Both the position numbers and the translations under genes were made by a program. Shown in pieces: positions 1-8,072 of a DNA stretch of 42,783 bases (within the stretch, counting starts at the first letter, position 1; every line of letters starts with the position of its first letter). A model generated the notes under the pieces. The model was not told the DNA's origin. It worked only from the letters and a program-made list of their open reading frames with translations, and did not search any database. The DNA is from Mycobacterium sp. 1164985.4 (GTDB lineage: Bacteria; Actinomycetota; Actinomycetes; Mycobacteriales; Mycobacteriaceae), in assembly GCF_001668575.1 (NCBI RefSeq), contig NZ_LZMD01000005.1, positions 1 through 42,783 on the forward strand, read 5' to 3'.

Positions 1-177
1 CACCGGCACCTCACACCCCGCGAGCCAGCCAACCCCGGCCCTCGCAACCGAGTAGGAACAAAACCTGGGGTACTTCAAACTGCTCAAGATTCGACCGGAG
101 CCGACAACGGCACCGCAGATGATGCCGTAGATCAGGCACAACAAGAGGAAGAGTTCATAGGGGGTTGAGGTACCCAC
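1..177 (-). CDS. Partial membrane protein running off the left edge
   Basis: An open frame reads from a GTG at 177 down to base 1 without a stop, giving 59 residues of an incomplete protein. The N-terminus, about residues 7-25, is hydrophobic (YELFLLLCLIYGIICGAVVG) and fits one transmembrane segment or an uncleaved signal anchor. A more basic stretch with KYPRFCSYSVAR follows. I do not recognise the family and see no strong ribosome-binding site before the GTG, so the start is tentative. It lies outside the integrated element, in the chromosomal flank. The frame could be fortuitous, because only 177 bases can be read. Confidence 0.4.
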   Translation of the reverse strand, partial: MGTSTPYELFLLLCLIYGIICGAVVGSGRILSSLKYPRFCSYSVARAGVGWLAGCEVPV

Positions 178-333
178 GCCGGGCGTAGCCAACTACCCGC
201 CCGTTCGCATTACGTTGCAAAGAACGTGGAGAACCTCCTAAACGTGTCAGTCAGCCGGTCACCCGAAACTGTCCTTGTGCTCGCGGGGCGAGGCTTAGTC
301 TGCGACTACCGCTAGCGAGAGGAGTTTCCAACG

Positions 334-726
334 ATGAGCGAGTCAGCGGAGTCGGTCATACGCAGGTACTTAGCCGCTATGGAAACGTCCGACGCGGATG
401 AACTGGCCAGCTACTACTGTGACGACGCCGTCTTCATTGATGGTCCGCGAGGGACCCACGAGGGTATCGACGCCATCAGGACAGAAATGCAATCGATGGC
501 GATGCTTTCTAACTTTCGCGTCGAGGTAAAGACGCTCGTCGCGAACGGTCGCACCGTGATGACGGAGCGAGTAGACATTTTCGGCATCCAAGATAAGTCG
601 TTCGAGTTGGAAGTCGTGGGGGTGATCGAACTCGACGACAATAACCACATCAAACGCTGGCGGGATTATTACGACCTCAGGTCGATAGAGGAGCGCATGG
701 CCGCAGCGTTTGCACCACCGAACTGA
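334..726 (+). CDS. SnoaL-like / NTF2-fold protein
   Basis: The 130-residue product has the size and pattern of SnoaL-like NTF2-fold proteins. An N-terminal helix (ESVIRRYLAAMETSDADELASYYCDDAVF) is followed by GPRGTHEGIDAIRTEM and a beta-rich C-terminal half ending in RWRDYYDLRSIEERM. This small alpha+beta barrel is used by hydrolases, isomerases and ligand-binding proteins, so the substrate cannot be named. The WRDYYDL ending resembles limonene-epoxide-hydrolase-type members. The ATG is preceded by a good Shine-Dalgarno (agaggag). The gene is monocistronic and lies just outside the left attachment site, so it is probably resident chromosome. A GC-rich hairpin at 796-814 may end its transcript. 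Confidence 0.85.
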   Translation: MSESAESVIRRYLAAMETSDADELASYYCDDAVFIDGPRGTHEGIDAIRTEMQSMAMLSNFRVEVKTLVANGRTVMTERVDIFGIQDKSFELEVVGVIELDDNNHIKRWRDYYDLRSIEERMAAAFAPPN

Positions 727-795
727 CGATTCGGGTCAGCGCTACCCGTGTCCACGTATTTGACGATCAAGGGCGCACTGTAGATGTAGGCACCG

Positions 796-814
796 GCACA
801 CCCCCCGGGTGTGC
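796..814 (+). terminator. GC-rich hairpin downstream of the SnoaL-like gene
   Basis: A perfect 8-bp inverted repeat, GCACACCC-CCC-GGGTGTGC, starts 70 bases after the stop codon at 726. No T-run follows, but mycobacterial terminators often lack one. It lies 56 bp from the attachment core, so it could instead be a protein-binding site for integration. Confidence 0.4.
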
Positions 815-869
815 GTATATCACTTAGCCCCCGTACCCTCGGAAAAGAGCTATAACAGCAGCTAGAACG

Positions 870-892
870 TGGTGCGCGATACTGGGATTGAA
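870..892. other. Attachment site attL (tRNA-Val 3' fragment)
   Basis: Twenty-three bases beginning tggtgcgcgatactgggatt are identical to the 3' end of tRNA-Val at 21670-21692. Read on the minus strand they run from the T-loop to the encoded CCA. The rest of the tRNA is missing here, so this is the displaced original 3' end and not a functional tRNA gene. Confidence 0.9.
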
Positions 893-970
893 TCCCATTT
901 GTAGTTTGCTAGAGTCGGAGCTGTGATCAGCGACGATCGTGTAATCGCCACTCTGGCAAATGGATTCAGT

Positions 971-1000
971 ATCGGAAGATTGCGGAAGTGTGCGGAAAGA
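971..1000. repeat. Three 10-bp tandem repeats beside attL
   Basis: Three consecutive 10-mers, atcggaagat, tgcggaagtg and tgcggaaaga, share the core (T)CGGAA at an exact 10-bp spacing, about one helical turn. They lie between the attachment core and the integrase start. That position suits integrase arm-type sites or an integrase/excisionase operator, but function is inferred only from position and phasing. Confidence 0.5.
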
Positions 1001-1086
1001 AGTGTGCTAGAAATAGCCCACGGATAGCCCGGGGGACCCCTCGGCCCACGTTCTGCCCATCTCTGTATCGCGGGAAGGATCACCCA

Positions 1087-2253
1087 GTGACGCGCACTGC
1101 TGGCACGTTCGGATCTGTCGAGCAACTTGCCGGGGGGCACTATCGTGCCCGCTACACCGGCCCCGACGGACGCCGCCACAAGGCCCCGATCACGTTCCTG
1201 ACCAAGGGCGATGCCCGGGCGTGGCTGGCACTCCAGCAGGCCGACATCATCCGCAAGGCCTGGACGCCGCCGGAGGCCGCACCCAACCTCGACAAGCGGT
1301 TGACGTTCCGCACCTACGCCAAGCGCTGGCTCGACGAGCGCCGGGTGAAGGGCGAGCCGTTGAAGGTCCGCACCCGCGAGCATTACGCCTGGCTGCTCGA
1401 CGAGCACTTGTTGCCGACGTTCGGGGCGATGCCGATCGCCTCGATCACCGCCGACGACGTGCGGGCGTGGCACACCAAGATGGGCAAGGCCACGCCGACG
1501 GCGCGCTCACACGCGTACGGGCTGTTGAACGCCGTCATGAACACAGCCGTATCCGACGGCAAGGCGGTGTTGAGTCCGTGCGTCATCCGTGGCGCGGGGA
1601 CGTCGCGGCGCGTGCACAAGATTCGGCCCGCGACGTTGGCGGAGCTGGAGGCTTTGACCAAGGCCATGCCCGCGCCGTATCAGGCCATGGTGATGTTGGC
1701 GTCCTGGTGCGCGCTGCGGTTCGGCGAACTGTGCGAGCTGCGGCGCAAAGACTTCGAGCTGACCGGGCACGTCGAACGCGGCGACGACGGTAACGACGTC
1801 GTGGTCCGGGAAGGCGTCGTGCACGTCGAGCGCGCAGTGGTGCGTGCCGGTGACGGATTCGCGGTGACCACGCCCAAGAGTGACGCCGGTATCCGCGACG
1901 TCGCCATACCGCCGCACTTGGTGCCGGTCATCGAGGACCACTTGGCGACTCACGTCGGCACCGGGGGAGACGCGCTGCTGTTCCCGGCCAAGCACGGCGG
2001 GCACCTGGCCCCGGCTACGCTGTACCGGCGGTTTTACACCGCCCGCAACGCCGCCGGTCGGTCCGATCTGCGGTTCCACGACCTGCGGCACTCTGGTGCG
2101 GTGCTGGCCGCGCAGACCGGTGCCACACTGGCCGAGCTGATGGCCCGCTTGGGGCATTCCACGCCGCAGGCCGCGATGCGATATCAGCACGCCGCTAAGG
2201 GCCGCGACAGGCAGATCGCGGCGGCGTTGTCAGAGCTCGCCCTAGCAAGGTGA
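1087..2253 (+). CDS. Phage-type tyrosine integrase
   Basis: This 388-residue site-specific recombinase would integrate and excise the surrounding element at tRNA-Val. The N-terminal part (about 1-65) looks like an arm-binding domain (GGHYRARYTGPDGRRHKAP). A SAM-like core-binding domain spans about 72-165 (TFRTYAKRWLDERR). The catalytic domain carries the expected residues: R211 in ALRFGEL, K264 in TTPKSDAG, H331 and R334 in HDLRHSG, H357 in LGHST and the tyrosine nucleophile Y367 in MRYQH. The GTG at 1087 follows ggaagga at good spacing. An upstream ATG at 988 would add 33 residues not typical of the family. The gene lies 195 bp from attL, as expected for tRNA-targeted integrative elements of actinobacteria. 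Confidence 0.95.
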   Translation: MTRTAGTFGSVEQLAGGHYRARYTGPDGRRHKAPITFLTKGDARAWLALQQADIIRKAWTPPEAAPNLDKRLTFRTYAKRWLDERRVKGEPLKVRTREHYAWLLDEHLLPTFGAMPIASITADDVRAWHTKMGKATPTARSHAYGLLNAVMNTAVSDGKAVLSPCVIRGAGTSRRVHKIRPATLAELEALTKAMPAPYQAMVMLASWCALRFGELCELRRKDFELTGHVERGDDGNDVVVREGVVHVERAVVRAGDGFAVTTPKSDAGIRDVAIPPHLVPVIEDHLATHVGTGGDALLFPAKHGGHLAPATLYRRFYTARNAAGRSDLRFHDLRHSGAVLAAQTGATLAELMARLGHSTPQAAMRYQHAAKGRDRQIAAALSELALAR

Positions 2254-2423
2254 CGCGATTCGATACTCCGACTTGGCCCGGGTTTGCGCCCACTGCCAGC
2301 CGCAAGTCGAGGCTTTACCCTTCGGCGTGCTCCGGCGCGGTCGCACTCGTCAACGTCGCTGCGTTGTCGTACTGCAGTCGTACGCTGAAGTGCAACTGAC
2401 ATGAAGACACCTAGGGGGATCCC

Positions 2424-2909
2424 TTGACGCCGCGATCCGCTGCTCGCGAACTTCGCATGGAGGCCTGGAATAAGGGAACGAGAATGCCGTTGCCCGTCGA
2501 CCCGTTCGCGATCGCACAGAACCTCGGTATCGCCGTTAAGCAGGAAGTGTTAGACGACAATCTCGCTGGATTCATTGTTCGAGAGAACGGCGGACAAGTC
2601 GAAATTTTCCTCAATGCCCTCGATGCTCATGTGCGTCAAAGGTTTACTTTAGCCCATGAGCTCGGCCATTTTTTCAAGAATAGAGGCGAGGAGAACATCG
2701 GCTATGTCGACGAACGTTCAGAATTGGCGTCGTCCGGAACCGACCCCTCCGAAGTGTGGTGTAACCAGTTCGCAGCTGAGTTGCTAATGCCAGCCGCAAT
2801 AGTCAAGAAATATTGGGCGGAGGGTATGTCACTCGACGACCTACGCAATAAGTTCAGAGTTTCGACGGCGGCGATCGAGTACAGGTTGAAGAACCTTGGT
2901 CTCGTCTAG
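2424..2909 (+). CDS. ImmA/IrrE-family zinc metallopeptidase
   Basis: The 161-residue protein has the ImmA/IrrE signature: HELGH at 78-82 (two zinc ligands and the catalytic Glu) and a downstream NQFAAELLMP with E119 as likely third ligand. The C-terminal helical region (MSLDDLRNKFRVSTAAIEYRLKNLG) is typical of the family. Members cleave or de-repress phage-type repressors in ICEBs1 (ImmA) and in Deinococcus (IrrE/DdrO). Here no intact XRE repressor is adjacent; the only XRE gene in the element is frameshifted. The TTG start at 2424 follows a strong aggggga; an internal ATG at 2457 is the alternative. Base composition is more AT-rich than the integrase before it. It overlaps the next gene by 14 bp. 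Confidence 0.88.
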   Translation: MTPRSAARELRMEAWNKGTRMPLPVDPFAIAQNLGIAVKQEVLDDNLAGFIVRENGGQVEIFLNALDAHVRQRFTLAHELGHFFKNRGEENIGYVDERSELASSGTDPSEVWCNQFAAELLMPAAIVKKYWAEGMSLDDLRNKFRVSTAAIEYRLKNLGLV

Positions 2910-3447
2910 TGATGACGACGCCGGGGAGGCGAATGGCGAATCCTCGGATGAATCGCCGAAGGCTGCATCCAATAGGGCTTACGTCAACAGAAGGCTGTGG
3001 GTCGCCCGGCGGCTCGAGGAAGCAAAGACCCCTACGGAAGTCCGGTGGTCGCGTGGTCCCGAGGGTGAGGTCGACTCCTCACCGGACTCGAAGCCTCCAG
3101 TGGTCACCGAGCAGGAAGAAGACAGTGCGAGTGCTTTGCGAGCGGTCGAACTGCGCCTACGGCACGCACAAGTAGACAATGAAGAGCAGGATCTAAACCT
3201 GCGGCGAATGGTTGCGAAGTGGTCAATCGGATTCGTATGTGTCCAGCTGGTAGCAGCGAATCTCTTCTTCGGTTGGTATCTCTGGTTCAACCGCGAAGCG
3301 CCGGATGCGAAGATAATGACTGTATGGCTAGCGAGCTCAGTAGTCGAAGTTATTGGCATAGTAGTTGTCATCGCTCGAAGCCTTTTCCCTGGCGATAGGT
3401 CCAAATTGTTGCCGCACACCGGCAGCCCAGTGAAGGAGAAGCCCTAG
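2896..3447 (+). CDS. Two-TM membrane protein coupled to the ImmA-like peptidase
   Basis: The 183-residue product has an acidic, Ser-rich N-terminus (SSDDDAGEANGESSDESP) and a soluble region of about 100 residues. The C-terminal third contains two hydrophobic segments, about 111-132 (SIGFVCVQLVAANLFFGWYLWF) and 142-166 (IMTVWLASSVVEVIGIVVVI). It probably sits in the cell membrane with the N-terminal domain in the cytoplasm. The TTG start at 2896 overlaps the peptidase stop, so the two are probably translationally coupled. The exact start is uncertain. I do not recognise a family. Two-TM effectors beside a soluble enzyme are common in abortive-infection and immunity modules, but nothing in the sequence proves that role. 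Confidence 0.7.
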   Translation: MVSSSDDDAGEANGESSDESPKAASNRAYVNRRLWVARRLEEAKTPTEVRWSRGPEGEVDSSPDSKPPVVTEQEEDSASALRAVELRLRHAQVDNEEQDLNLRRMVAKWSIGFVCVQLVAANLFFGWYLWFNREAPDAKIMTVWLASSVVEVIGIVVVIARSLFPGDRSKLLPHTGSPVKEKP

Positions 3448-3627
3448 CTACCTGCGTTAGTCCGCTTCATCGCAGTGAGACGGATGAACCGCGAACTACA
3501 TGCGACTTCGCCCCGAGCGGTAACCGGCAAGAGATGGCGTGCGTGGCGGACGCTCCGAGAGGTGAAATCTCGCCGCTATATAACGCGGACCAAATCGTAT
3601 TAGCGGACGGTCGACCTAGCCTGTGCC

Positions 3628-6600
3628 CTATGCGCTCGGCTTCAATCCCTGGTAAACGACGGGGATCAGCTCTCCGAGGAGTTTCTGAGACAGTTCGGGA
3701 TTGTTGAGAATTTGGGTGGATAGGTCTTCCGAGGACGCCATCGCTCCGATGACTGCGGCAACGAATTCGTTCTGCAGGTCGGGGCTGGCTGAGAACTGAG
3801 CCAGTGTGTTGTGCTCGGCCTGCTGTTGCAGGGTCTCGCTTTCCTCGAGCCGGTCCTTGATGTGGGTGACGACGTTACGGACGCTGGAGTCGGGGTGGTC
3901 ACCGGAGAACAGGTCGTTGATTTGGGCGATGACCTGTTCCAGAGCGACCAGTTCGGGATCGCGGGCGGTGCCGGTGCCTCCAGCTTTGGCCGGTTCGAGC
4001 ATCACGCCGCCAGAGAGCTTGCCGTCGGCGACGTGCCCGGCGTGCTGTGCGAGGTAGTCGAAGTCGACGCCGGACAAGTCGATGTCGTGGTGCAGTTGCT
4101 CGCTGGAGATCGTCGGACCGAGGAATCGCAAGTAGATCGAGAGCTTCTCGATGGTGGGGTCCTCGTAATTGACGATCTGGGAGAGGAAGTCGTACTGGCG
4201 CAGGAATGTGCCGATGTCTTTGCGGAAGAGGTCCAGCTCTTCCAGCGCCAGGCTGTCATCGTGGTCGCGAGCTTGGCGTTCGCGGTCGCGGAACACGTCC
4301 TGCGCGGGTTTGAGCCACTTGTTCAGCGCCTCGTGGCCCTTACCAGCCTGGTGGGCGTACTTGAGGTAGTCGGCGACCAGACCGTTGACCTCAGCCTCTT
4401 GGTAGATCCCGGCGGCATCCAGCTTGTTCACGGTCTGGTGCACGATGTTGGGATCAGTGACATCGGCCAGGGTGGTGGCGTCGTAGTAGGGCTCGAATGC
4501 CTCTACGATCTCGTCGGCGTTGTTGGCGAAATCCAGCACGAACGTCTGGTCCTTGCCCGGAGCGGTGCGGTTGAGCCGCGACAACGTTTGGACCGCCGCT
4601 ACCCCCGAGAGTCGCTTGTCGACGTATAATGCCACTAGCAGCGGCTGGTCGAACCCGGTCTGGAACTTGTTGGCCACCAACATCACCTGGTACTCGTCGG
4701 TGGCGAACGCTTCGCGCAGATCGCGACCTTTCAAGCCTGGGTTCATGCTGGTTTCGGTGACCTTCTCCAGACCGGAGTCAGGGTCGGTGACCTCCCCCGA
4801 GAACGCCACCAGCGCGGCGATGTCCGTGTACTTATGTTCGGCGATGTACTTGTCGAAGGCCAGCTTGTAGCGCACCGCCGCCTTACGCGACGACGTGACG
4901 ACCATGGCCTTAGCCTTCCCATCGAGACGCCAGGCGACGTTGTCGCGGAAGTGCTCGATGACGATCGCGACCTTCTGGCTGATGTTGGTGGGGTGCAACT
5001 TGACCCAGTTCATCACCGACTTGATGGCCGCGCTCTTGTCCACCAACTCCCCGGCAGGCTCGCCGGAGACCTGGACGGTGCCCGAGGCGGCGGTGTCTTC
5101 GGTCTGGAAGGTCTGCCCGTCGTGGGTGAGCCTGAACGCGGTCTTGTACGGGGTGTAGTTGCGCAGCACGTCGAGGATGAACCCCTCTTCGATGGCCTGC
5201 TGCATCGAGTACAAATGAAAGGGATGCGGGGTCGCGTTGGTGCTCGACTTGTGGCCGAACAACTCCAACGTTTTCGCCTTCGGGGTGGCGGTGAACGCGA
5301 AGAACGACAGGTTCTTCGATTCGGCGCGGGCGGCCATCTCAGCAGCCAGCACATCCTCGGCATCGACGGTGCCGCCGTCGTCCAGATCCTCTAATTCGCT
5401 TGCAGACAGCGCGGCCTTGAGCCGTTTGGAGGCTTCGCCTGCTTGCGAGGAGTGGGCCTCGTCGGCGATGATCGCGAAGCTCTTGCCCTTGAGGTCGGCT
5501 TGCTCCTGAATCAGTTGCAGCGCGTACGGGAAGGTCTGGATGGTGACGATGATGATCTTCGTCCCACCGGTCAGCGCCTCGGCCAACTCCTGAGATTTGG
5601 CCCCACCCAGTCCGGCGATGTGGGCGACCACGCCTGGGGTGCGGTCGATTTGGCGGATCGCCTCCTGCAACTGGGCATCAAGAACGTTGCGGTCGGTGAT
5701 CACGATGACCGAGTCGAACACCGGCGTGTTGGCCTCGTCATGCAGCACCGAAAGCCGGTGCGCCAACCACGAAATCGAGTTGGTCTTACCCGACCCGGCG
5801 GAGTGCTGAATCAGGTAGCGCTGACCCGGCCCCTTCCGGCGGGCGTCGTCAACCAGGCGGGTAACGACATCCCATTGGTGGTAGCGCGGGAACAGCATCC
5901 GCTGGGTGCGGATTTTCCTGTTGGTGGCGGGGTCGATCTTCTCGTCAATCTGCAGGTGCAGGAAACGACCGAGAATGTCCAACCAGGTGTCCCGGTCGAG
6001 GATCTCGCGCCAGAGGTAGGCCGTGGGCGAACCACCGTGCGGGTTCGGTGGGTTCCCAGCGTGGCCGTGATTGCCCCGGTTAAACGGCAGAAAGACGGTG
6101 TCTTTGCCCGCCAGCTTGGTGGTCATCTGCACTTCGGAGTTCGATACCGCGAAATGCACCACGGCGCGAGAGCCGAACTGCAGCAGCGGTTCCCCTTTGG
6201 GTAGCCGGTGATGCTTGTACTGCAGAACCGCGTCGGTGACGTTCTGGACACTTAGGTCAGTCTTCAACTCTGCTGTCGCCACCGGTATGCCGTTGACGAA
6301 GAACACCAGGTCGATGCTGTTGGAGTTCTGCGTCGAATAGCGGACCTGACGCATCACCCGAAGCCGCACCGCGTCATATCGGCTCTTGGTGGTCTCGTTC
6401 AGCGTCGTGTTGGGCCGGAACTGGCACATCGCGAACTGGGCGTTGAGGTCCTTGAACCCTCGCCGCAGCACCGACAACGTGCCGCCGTTGGACTTTGGAT
6501 CAGCCCCCAACTGCTTCACCAGGGTGGCCAGCACCCCAGCCCGCGCCTTCGTCAGCGCCTCACCCGTCAGGTCCGGCTTGACCCGCTTCGCCAACTGTTC

Positions 6601-6756
6601 TGGCTGCGTACCGGCAAGCCAATCGAATACGTCGTTGGGGAACAGGGCCAGCTCACGGTCATAACCCTCATCGGTCGGCGAGTACAGCCAGCCGTGATCG
6701 GACAGGTACTGGCAGATCTCCGTCTCGAACGCCGACTCGTGATGCTGCTGCGTCAC
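3628..6756 (-). CDS. hsdR: Type I restriction enzyme R subunit
   Basis: This is a full-length 1042-residue HsdR, the motor and nuclease of a Type I restriction-modification complex. The nuclease core is present (D149, then E163-x-K165 in ATAELKTDLS). It is followed by the SF2 translocase with Walker A HSAGSGKT (318-325), DEAH at 432-435 and FTATPKAKT. The helicase domain 2 motif QTGFDQPLL and the C-terminal helical region that docks on HsdM/HsdS are also present. No frameshift or missing catalytic motif is seen, so it should be active. It is the last gene of hsdM-hsdS-hsdR, with 2 bp between the hsdS stop and this ATG. A convergent gap of 180 bp separates it from the two-TM protein. Confidence 0.96.
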   Translation of the reverse strand: MTQQHHESAFETEICQYLSDHGWLYSPTDEGYDRELALFPNDVFDWLAGTQPEQLAKRVKPDLTGEALTKARAGVLATLVKQLGADPKSNGGTLSVLRRGFKDLNAQFAMCQFRPNTTLNETTKSRYDAVRLRVMRQVRYSTQNSNSIDLVFFVNGIPVATAELKTDLSVQNVTDAVLQYKHHRLPKGEPLLQFGSRAVVHFAVSNSEVQMTTKLAGKDTVFLPFNRGNHGHAGNPPNPHGGSPTAYLWREILDRDTWLDILGRFLHLQIDEKIDPATNRKIRTQRMLFPRYHQWDVVTRLVDDARRKGPGQRYLIQHSAGSGKTNSISWLAHRLSVLHDEANTPVFDSVIVITDRNVLDAQLQEAIRQIDRTPGVVAHIAGLGGAKSQELAEALTGGTKIIIVTIQTFPYALQLIQEQADLKGKSFAIIADEAHSSQAGEASKRLKAALSASELEDLDDGGTVDAEDVLAAEMAARAESKNLSFFAFTATPKAKTLELFGHKSSTNATPHPFHLYSMQQAIEEGFILDVLRNYTPYKTAFRLTHDGQTFQTEDTAASGTVQVSGEPAGELVDKSAAIKSVMNWVKLHPTNISQKVAIVIEHFRDNVAWRLDGKAKAMVVTSSRKAAVRYKLAFDKYIAEHKYTDIAALVAFSGEVTDPDSGLEKVTETSMNPGLKGRDLREAFATDEYQVMLVANKFQTGFDQPLLVALYVDKRLSGVAAVQTLSRLNRTAPGKDQTFVLDFANNADEIVEAFEPYYDATTLADVTDPNIVHQTVNKLDAAGIYQEAEVNGLVADYLKYAHQAGKGHEALNKWLKPAQDVFRDRERQARDHDDSLALEELDLFRKDIGTFLRQYDFLSQIVNYEDPTIEKLSIYLRFLGPTISSEQLHHDIDLSGVDFDYLAQHAGHVADGKLSGGVMLEPAKAGGTGTARDPELVALEQVIAQINDLFSGDHPDSSVRNVVTHIKDRLEESETLQQQAEHNTLAQFSASPDLQNEFVAAVIGAMASSEDLSTQILNNPELSQKLLGELIPVVYQGLKPSA

Positions 6757-6758
6757 CG

Positions 6759-8072
6759 CTACACCACCCCCCGAACATCTATCTTCCCCGTCACCGCAAC
6801 AGTGATCAAAGTGGAGCGGTACTCCCGCAGCGTCGCGATCACTTGCTGGGCCTTGGCGATTAACTCATCGATCTGAGTGGTCTTGCGGTCAAGGAAATCC
6901 ACGATCTCCTGCTGCTCATCCAGCGGCGGGAGAATGCACACGCAGCATCCAAGTTCTTCGGCGTTCAAATGGGGTTGCGCGGCCCGTGTCCGAGCGATGT
7001 CAATCTGCCCCTGCTTGAGATATGTAGACAACAGCGCGTATTGGATAAACGCGGGCACGGCCTTCGACACCCTAAGGACCATGTCGAAGCCTGCGATTGC
7101 GCCTTCGTACTTCTCGACCACTATTGCCGAATCTCCCGTGTACGCGCCACTGCGCACAACGAGAATGTCATCTACTTTCAGCCAGAAAATCCGTTGCGAG
7201 GGTATGTGGTCGGGATTGACGTAAACCATTCCGTCTTCGCGGATCAACCCTGATGCGACATTGGTCGCCCGAATAAGAGGAGTGCCAACCTCAACGTAGG
7301 CCGGTGGCTCACCGAGGCCATATCGAATTTCGCCCAAACGCTTGATCGGCGCTGTTTCCCAGTGAGTGGGGATGCTGCCAAGCCCCTCAAGATTGGATTC
7401 CCTTATCTCGGCGTCGGGGATGAGGCCCTTTGTGACGGCGTGGGTGATGGTGGCGGTGCGGTCCTCGCGCAGGGTGGCGATGAGCCGCTCCTGCTTGGCG
7501 ATCAGTGCATCAATCTTCGCGGTCTCCCGGTCGAGAAACCGGACAATAGCGACCTGCTCTGGGCGACTCGGCACGGCGATACGGAGACTCCGCAGCTTGT
7601 CCTGATTGATGTTCGGCTGTCCGCCACCCGAAGCGAGCACGATGAGGTGATCGCGGGCGGCGCTGAGCGAGTAGTAGGCAAATCGACTGCTGACCCGCTT
7701 TGGGTTGGCGAAAGCGCAGCAGGCTTGGTTGGTGCAAGCAGGTGCATCCAGCCAGCCCAAGCGTCCGATGGTCGCCCCGTACATCGCAATAAGTAGCGTG
7801 CCTGCCGGATAGACCTTGAGTGCGCTATAGGTGGCAAGTGCTGCCGGTGTCACCCTCTTTTCGGTTTGAGTGATTCCCTTTTCCCGGAGTTCGCCGGTTG
7901 TCACCCAGTTGATGTCGCCATCGTAGAAATCAAGGTTTGCACTCTCGGGCGTCGTGCCGCTGGATATGTCGTTAAACAGCCACGACATCCGTTCGATAGA
8001 CCACGATGATGGTGTCAGGCCCAACCAGTAGACGTCCGTTTCGCGATAGTCGGGATACGCGGGCCAGGTCAT
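6759..8072 (-). CDS. hsdS: Type I restriction specificity subunit S
   Basis: This 437-residue HsdS sets the bipartite DNA target of the complex. It has two target-recognition domains, about 1-175 and 220-390. Each is followed by a conserved spacer helix, and the two helices are near-copies: residues 176-216 (FLDRETAKIDALIAKQERL) and 390-431 (FLDRKTTQIDELIAKAQQV). This pseudo-twofold arrangement is the classic full-length HsdS layout. TRD1 carries the GELREKGI and GQPNINQDKL motifs common in S subunits. The ATG at 8072 overlaps the hsdM stop by 4 bp (ATGA), so translation is coupled. The target sequence cannot be read from the protein. Confidence 0.95.
   Translation of the reverse strand: MTWPAYPDYRETDVYWLGLTPSSWSIERMSWLFNDISSGTTPESANLDFYDGDINWVTTGELREKGITQTEKRVTPAALATYSALKVYPAGTLLIAMYGATIGRLGWLDAPACTNQACCAFANPKRVSSRFAYYSLSAARDHLIVLASGGGQPNINQDKLRSLRIAVPSRPEQVAIVRFLDRETAKIDALIAKQERLIATLREDRTATITHAVTKGLIPDAEIRESNLEGLGSIPTHWETAPIKRLGEIRYGLGEPPAYVEVGTPLIRATNVASGLIREDGMVYVNPDHIPSQRIFWLKVDDILVVRSGAYTGDSAIVVEKYEGAIAGFDMVLRVSKAVPAFIQYALLSTYLKQGQIDIARTRAAQPHLNAEELGCCVCILPPLDEQQEIVDFLDRKTTQIDELIAKAQQVIATLREYRSTLITVAVTGKIDVRGVV

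Noticed and set aside
870..892. A second tRNA-Val gene at the left end
   Set aside because: Only the T-loop-to-CCA part is present; the anticodon and D arms are missing, so it is the displaced att fragment.
862..1473. 203-residue minus-strand frame across attL and the integrase
   Set aside because: It overlaps the well-supported integrase on the other strand and has Arg/Gly-rich shadow composition.
3811..6204. Long plus-strand frames (272, 186 and 253 residues) opposite hsdR
   Set aside because: They are high-GC antisense shadows of the hsdR reading frame, with no starts or family motifs.
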